A DNA stretch of 37,661 bases, from positions 1-37,661 of the forward strand of contig SLPB01000149.1 in NCBI GenBank assembly GCA_007132225.1, in the 5' to 3' direction. The position numbers and the translations under genes were made by a program. The notes under the pieces were generated by a model. The model was not told the origin of the DNA, did not search any database, and saw only the letters and a list, made by a program, of their open reading frames with translations. The stretch is from Bacteroidales bacterium. Its GTDB lineage: Bacteria; Bacteroidota; Bacteroidia; Bacteroidales; PUMT01. Positions 33,585 through 37,661 of the stretch are shown here, piece by piece. Positions within the stretch are counted from its first letter, which is position 1, and each line of letters begins with the position of its first letter.

Positions 33585-33668
33585 TGTCAACTTTACAGTT
33601 TTTTCCTTAGTAATGATAACCTGACAGTTTATTCCTTGGTAATGATAACCTGACAGTTTATTCTTCCC
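33582..33668 (+). repeat. Three 29-bp tandem repeats starting at the TPR stop codon
   Basis: Units are 33582-33610, 33611-33639 and 33640-33668. All start TAATG; units 2 and 3 share their first 24 bases (including ATAACCTGACAGTTTATTC), and unit 1 matches unit 2 at about 23 of 29. The first TAA is the stop codon of the TPR gene. Multiple short repeats beginning near TGTCAAC recall the ends of IS21-family elements, but no transposase or opposite end is present. Confidence 0.85.
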
Positions 33669-33827
33669 CAGGGTTTTTCAACATCTATAGCCACTATGAC
33701 TGCCTGTAAACCCATTCAGGTTATGCCCTGATTGTTGATAAGTATTTTATAATTAATCTAAATAATATTAGTTTTTATTGGTGTTGCCGTTATAACTTTG
33801 CAGATTATTAAAAATCATAGTCTGTTT

Positions 33828-35168
33828 ATGAGAAGATTATATATAACAGGAATTGTTTTAAAATTATTTATATTTTTAGTTTGTTACCTGTGGGACGTTA
33901 CCATAAGTTCTTCAGGTAATAATAACGCAACCAAAATACTGCGTTCAGAGCAGGTTAAGCCGGTCCAGTTCAGAATCAATAATGAACTCTCTGATTCCGG
34001 CGAATTCGAACATATAGAGTCAGGGATAGCCTTTCTGCTTGGTAAGTTTGACATTAAGGGAGCTTCTGTTGCAGTTGCAAAAGAGGGACGGCTTGTTTAT
34101 GCAAAAGGTATTGGCTATGCAAATGTAGAAGCTAATGAACCTGTGGAACCAAGGCACCTTTTCAGGATTGCAAGTGTGTCAAAGCTTATTACTGCAATTA
34201 CAATTATGAAAATGACCGAGATGAATCTTCTTGGTACTGGCGACAAAGTTTTTGGTGAAAAAGGAATACTTAATGATTCTGCATATTTGCAGTATGTTGA
34301 TCCCCGGGTTGAAGGTATTACCGTAAATCACCTTCTTAACCATTCCGCAGGGTGGAACAGGCGTTATGGAGATCCAATGATTCAGCACCATCTTATTGCA
34401 AAGGAGATGAACATTGAGATTACCGAAGTGAAAATGCCAGACATTTTAAGATATACCCTGAATAACCCGCTTCATTATAATCCCGGTTCCCGTACCAGTT
34501 ATTCTAACCTGGGGTATGCCATTTTAGGCGAGGTCATTGAAGCTGTTACCGGTATGGAATATGAAACCTATGTTCGCAATTATATACTATTACCCCTGGG
34601 TATACAGGAGATGAGAATTGGTAAAAACCTTCTGGCGGACCGTAATGAAAATGAGGTTAAACATTACGATTTGACTGACGATCAGCGTTTCAGTCCGCTT
34701 AACAACAATAATCGGGTGGTTCCACTGGCTTATGGCGGTAATAACCTTGAAACCCTGGGTGCTGCCGGAGGCTGGATTGCCTCCCCGGTCGAGATATTAA
34801 AGCTTGTAGTTTCTATTGACAATCAAACAGATGGTCCTTCCTTCCTGACACAGGAAAGCATTGAATTTCTGTCAGGAAGGGTGCCGGACAGATACCCGGT
34901 AGGCTGGGCCGGAACTGATGGTCGTGGTAATTTATGGCGTACAGGATCGTTAGCCGGCACCTCAGCACTTGTCATGCGCCAGAATGATGGTATAAGCTGG
35001 GTTGTTTTATTTAATTCCAGTTCATACAGGGGAAATAACCTGGCAGGTGAAATAAAAAAAGAGATGAAAGCCGCCCTGAATAAATTAGAAAGGTGGCCCG
35101 ACCACGATCTTTTTCATTATTTTGAAACTCCTCCCCTGCTTTATCCTGACATTGCACTGTTGCAATAA
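33828..35168 (+). CDS. Class C beta-lactamase-like serine hydrolase
   Basis: The frame opens at a TTG (33798); the ATG at 33828 gives a 446-residue protein with an N-terminal hydrophobic anchor or signal (MRRLYITGIVLKLFIFLVCY). The domain shows the SxxK nucleophile motif SVSK at 116-119 (FRIASVSKLITAITIMKM) and YSN at 225-227 (RTSYSNLGYAILGEV). The third motif is RTGSLAGT in place of KTG. HLLNHSAGWN near 168-177 is typical of the family. It should act in the periplasm or on the outer surface as an esterase, peptidase or penicillin-binding-like enzyme; a resistance role is not implied. It is convergent with the phosphoribosyltransferase fusion. Confidence 0.9.
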   Translation: MRRLYITGIVLKLFIFLVCYLWDVTISSSGNNNATKILRSEQVKPVQFRINNELSDSGEFEHIESGIAFLLGKFDIKGASVAVAKEGRLVYAKGIGYANVEANEPVEPRHLFRIASVSKLITAITIMKMTEMNLLGTGDKVFGEKGILNDSAYLQYVDPRVEGITVNHLLNHSAGWNRRYGDPMIQHHLIAKEMNIEITEVKMPDILRYTLNNPLHYNPGSRTSYSNLGYAILGEVIEAVTGMEYETYVRNYILLPLGIQEMRIGKNLLADRNENEVKHYDLTDDQRFSPLNNNNRVVPLAYGGNNLETLGAAGGWIASPVEILKLVVSIDNQTDGPSFLTQESIEFLSGRVPDRYPVGWAGTDGRGNLWRTGSLAGTSALVMRQNDGISWVVLFNSSSYRGNNLAGEIKKEMKAALNKLERWPDHDLFHYFETPPLLYPDIALLQ

Positions 35169-35211
35169 TCTCAATCTACTCTTTTCCGGGTTCTAAATTA
35201 CTTTTCTAAGA

Positions 35212-36180
35212 TTACAGGTTGTTGAATTTATTTTGTATTTTTTTAAAAACAACTCCCATCTGCTTAAACAGAAATTTCAGTTTAATTCTCCTTGACAGGG
35301 ATACAGGATTTTTGATATAAAGATCCTTGAGGTGATACGGATAAAACTCCATTGAGTCTGTACAAAAAACCGGTTTATTGGTTAAAGCGTGAATGATTTT
35401 GCTCTGCTTGGGATCGCTTTCAATAAACATGACCGATTCAGTCTCTATGAAAATACCGGCCTTAAATTCACCATATTTATTAGCCCTCCTCCTCTCCACT
35501 GCATCATTATACTGCATCATATGCAACTGACCATATTTAACACCTCTTTTCTTCAGCCAGAACTCAGTTTCCTTTCTGAATTTTTCCAGTCTGCTGGTAA
35601 CAATATGACCTATCTTATAGTTAGGAATAAAGAGAGGTTTGGCATTCAGGCAGAACTCCCTGTAGTTTTCACCATCATCGTTTTCCTCCTCTGTCGGATC
35701 CAAACACAGGACTCCGTCCATATCCAGGCAACTTTTTGATAAATAATACTGGTTGAGTATATTCCATTGAAAGATTCGGGGCGTTTCAATAACCTCAAAA
35801 TAAAAATCAGGCATTTCAACACTTTCAGGAGAGGAATAGACACATAAAAATTTATAGTCGCAATCTATCTCTTCTTTCTTAAGGAGTCTCTTTTTCTTGT
35901 TTAATTCATTGCCTGTACTTATAGAATCATCTACAATCAGGACTTTTAGTTCACTGTTATTTAGCTGTTCATAATTAATTTTCAGTCTTTCACCGGCCCG
36001 GGGTGCTTCATTTTTCAAGAAAGCGTCAAAGGTCAATAAAGGCTTATTTAGCTGCAAAGCAATAACAGAAGCCGGTATCATTCCGCTTCGCGGAATGCCC
36101 ACCACAATATCAACTTCAGGTATTTGATCCAGATTTTCCCAGACAAGTTTTATTAAATCATGGTAATTTCTATAGTTCAT
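35212..36180 (-). CDS. Phosphoribosyltransferase fused to a HAD-like phosphatase
   Basis: A 322-residue two-domain protein. Residues about 1-135 form a type I phosphoribosyltransferase: VVGIPRSGMIPA at 26-37 and the PRPP loop LIVDDSISTG at 81-90. From about 148 a HAD-like domain begins with motif I DMDGVL (D153, D155), motif II VTSR at 194-197 and an acidic motif IV FIESDPKQSK with E254 and D256, so the phosphatase site looks complete. Such fusions occur beside surface-glycan loci and in nucleoside-like metabolite clusters; the base and sugar phosphate used are unknown. The start is an ATG. It is divergent from the second Gfo/Idh gene and convergent with the serine hydrolase. Confidence 0.85.
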   Translation of the reverse strand: MNYRNYHDLIKLVWENLDQIPEVDIVVGIPRSGMIPASVIALQLNKPLLTFDAFLKNEAPRAGERLKINYEQLNNSELKVLIVDDSISTGNELNKKKRLLKKEEIDCDYKFLCVYSSPESVEMPDFYFEVIETPRIFQWNILNQYYLSKSCLDMDGVLCLDPTEEENDDGENYREFCLNAKPLFIPNYKIGHIVTSRLEKFRKETEFWLKKRGVKYGQLHMMQYNDAVERRRANKYGEFKAGIFIETESVMFIESDPKQSKIIHALTNKPVFCTDSMEFYPYHLKDLYIKNPVSLSRRIKLKFLFKQMGVVFKKIQNKFNNL

Positions 36181-36651
36181 CCTAATTAATAAAGTTAATA
36201 TTCAAATTAATTATGTTAAGCAGGTAATTTATGTTCAGTACTTAAAATGGATGGATCGCTCATTTTTACTGACTTCGTCGATTTTACATGCATTATTTAG
36301 TCTCGTTTTGCAATAGTTTTCGGATGTAAAATTCATTGAATTTTGTGTGAAAAAGTTGCATGAGGAATTTTTACCAATAATTTTTCAATAACAGAAAAAT
36401 TGCGTTAATTCCCAAATTAGCACCATGCAATGATAATGGTTTATTTTTATATTTCAAATCCCTAAAAACCAGCAATAATAATGGATTGGATAATTACTGC
36501 AGTTTTATCTCAAAATACCGAGGCAGAAAATTTGTAAAATTTAAATAATCAACCGGGCTATACCAAATAAAGCATTTATCTTTAAAATTTGATAATGATA
36601 ATACTGAACCAATTGGCCAAATAATTATATAAACTTTAAAATGAACCGTCC
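36181..36651. other. Divergent spacer, AT-rich, one small hairpin
   Basis: No gene is seen in these 471 bp. There is an 8-bp AT-only hairpin (AATTTTTC 36379-36386 with GAAAAATT 36394-36401) and a four-codon frame ATGAACCGTCCATGA at 36641-36655 whose stop overlaps the start of the next gene. No good -33/-7 pair was found. Confidence 0.4.
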
Positions 36652-37661
36652 ATGAAACCAGAAAACAAGTTATCCTGCAGGCGTGATTTTCTTAAATTAA
36701 GCGGCATAGGAGCTTTAGCCCTGGGTTTGCAGCAGGTTGGCTGTAAAGTACAGGGCAACCCTGCCCAGTTAATCCAGGGTTTCGAAACAGAAGCTGAAAA
36801 AAGTGACTCCTCAAAAGGATGGATACCCGTTTCTGACCGTAAGATACGTGTTGGGATCGTTGGCTATGGTGCATGTAAGTTTGGTGCTGCATTTGGTTTC
36901 CAGGATCACCCTAACGTTGAAGTTGCCGCCGTGAGTGATCTGATACCTGAGCGTTGCGCTGCACTGGCCAAAGCAACACGGTGTAATAAAACATATCCTT
37001 CATTGGAAGAACTTGTAAAGGATGATAATATAGAGGCTGTATTCGTGGCAACTGACGCCCCAAGCCATGCACAGCATTCAATTGAGGTTCTCAGGCACGG
37101 CAAGCATGTGGCCGTTGCTGTTCCGGCCGTATGGGGCTCCCTGGAGGACGCCGGGAGGCTGTTTGAAGAGGTTAATAAGAGCGGACTAAAGTATATGATG
37201 TTTGAAACATCCAACTTCCGCGCACCTTTTTACGCTATGCACAAGATATACAAAGCGGGGGGCCTGGGAAAACTTGTATATACAGAAGGTGAATATTACC
37301 ATTATTTTGAGACCCCTTTCCCTTCTTTTAAAGACTGGCGGGTCGGCTTGCCTCCTCAATGGTACCCAACCCACTCCAATGCTTTCTATGTTGGTGTTAC
37401 TGAGGGTAGCTTTACAGAGGTAAGTTGTCTGGGTTTGCCCAGCATTATTCCCCACATGAAGCCGGAGAACAATATTTATAAAAATCCTTTTGGTACTGAA
37501 ATCGCACTATTTCGTACAAGTGAAGGAGGGATGGCACGAATGGCGGTTAGCTGGGATACTCCCGGATTCGGGGTTGAAGCCGGAAGAGTTCGGGGACAAA
37601 GGGGTTCCTATTATGAAAAATATGAAGGCCTGGAAACAAATCTGCCGGATACAAATCGCCC
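36652..37661 (+). CDS. Gfo/Idh/MocA family protein with altered EKP motif (partial, runs off the right edge)
   Basis: The gene starts at an ATG and stays open for 336 codons to the window end, so the C-terminus is missing. The N-terminus SCRRDFLKLSGIGALALGLQ is a twin-arginine signal. A nearby Cys (QQVGC) is a poor lipobox. The Rossmann part begins RKIRVGIVGYGACKFGAAFG. Where the family has EKP (GKHVxxEKP), this protein reads GKHVAVAVPAVWG, so both the Glu and the catalytic Lys are replaced. It may bind NAD(H) without classic dehydrogenase chemistry, or act like NAD-dependent glycosidases of the same fold (GH109-like); this is inference. It differs clearly from the 17.1 kb copy, which keeps EKP. 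Confidence 0.85.
   Translation, partial: MKPENKLSCRRDFLKLSGIGALALGLQQVGCKVQGNPAQLIQGFETEAEKSDSSKGWIPVSDRKIRVGIVGYGACKFGAAFGFQDHPNVEVAAVSDLIPERCAALAKATRCNKTYPSLEELVKDDNIEAVFVATDAPSHAQHSIEVLRHGKHVAVAVPAVWGSLEDAGRLFEEVNKSGLKYMMFETSNFRAPFYAMHKIYKAGGLGKLVYTEGEYYHYFETPFPSFKDWRVGLPPQWYPTHSNAFYVGVTEGSFTEVSCLGLPSIIPHMKPENNIYKNPFGTEIALFRTSEGGMARMAVSWDTPGFGVEAGRVRGQRGSYYEKYEGLETNLPDTNR

Noticed and set aside
33582-33668. CRISPR-like array
   Set aside because: Three directly abutting 29-bp units with no spacers between them and no cas genes; a tandem repeat, not CRISPR.

Overview
The window reads as a chromosomal segment of a Bacteroidota bacterium, probably class Bacteroidia. The pointers are: an ECF sigma / FecR pair followed by a protein with an STN domain, two copies of the rare DUF6807 (PmoA-like) lipoprotein family, Bacteroidota-type promoters (TTTG or TTG, about 20 bp, then TAnnTTTG), AT-rich spacers, few Shine-Dalgarno sites, and housekeeping genes typical of the phylum (FtsK-LolA, 7TM-HD phosphodiesterase). 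I see no rRNA, tRNA, CRISPR array, phage module or intact transposon.

Layout. (1) 0.4-6.9 kb: ftsK-lolA, a convergent 7TM-HD phosphodiesterase, then an NlpC/P60 peptidase followed by an unlisted 42-residue putative membrane peptide. (2) 7.0-9.5 kb: an operon for a ROK sugar kinase and an MFS sugar permease. (3) 9.8-13.2 kb: an outer-membrane barrel protein and aminodeoxychorismate synthase component I (pabB). (4) 13.2-16.5 kb: ECF sigma, FecR anti-sigma and an STN/carboxypeptidase-regulatory protein that lacks a TonB-dependent barrel. (5) 17.1-21.1 kb: a Tat-exported Gfo/Idh/MocA oxidoreductase and two DUF6807 lipoproteins. (6) 21.5-27.4 kb: a glycan block with a long GH130 protein facing a three-gene operon (GT4 fused to a helical-toroid domain, short GH130, GT4). 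(7) 27.7-31.0 kb: a patatin with its own POTRA and barrel, a DUF4395 membrane protein and a pterin dehydratase. (8) 31.3-36.2 kb: a TPR protein, a class C beta-lactamase-like serine hydrolase and a phosphoribosyltransferase-HAD fusion. (9) 36.65 kb to the right edge: a second Gfo/Idh/MocA protein, cut by the window, with an altered EKP motif.

How parts fit together. Regions 2, 5 and 6 are all about carbohydrate: uptake and phosphorylation of a hexose, exported redox or hydrolytic handling of sugars, and a cytoplasmic glycosyltransferase plus GH130 set that could build and phosphorolyse a manno-configured glycan. The most unusual non-coding signals are a 40-bp near-perfect palindrome just upstream of the GT4/GH130 operon, a 23-bp sequence shared at 22 positions between that palindrome and the spacer between the sigma factor and Gfo/Idh genes, and a perfect 14-bp-arm hairpin upstream of the TPR gene with a loosely similar half-site. 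Together they suggest one regulator acting on several loci.

Several of the longest open frames begin at TTG or GTG. In those genes I moved the start to the internal ATG that gives a normal N-terminus or signal peptide.
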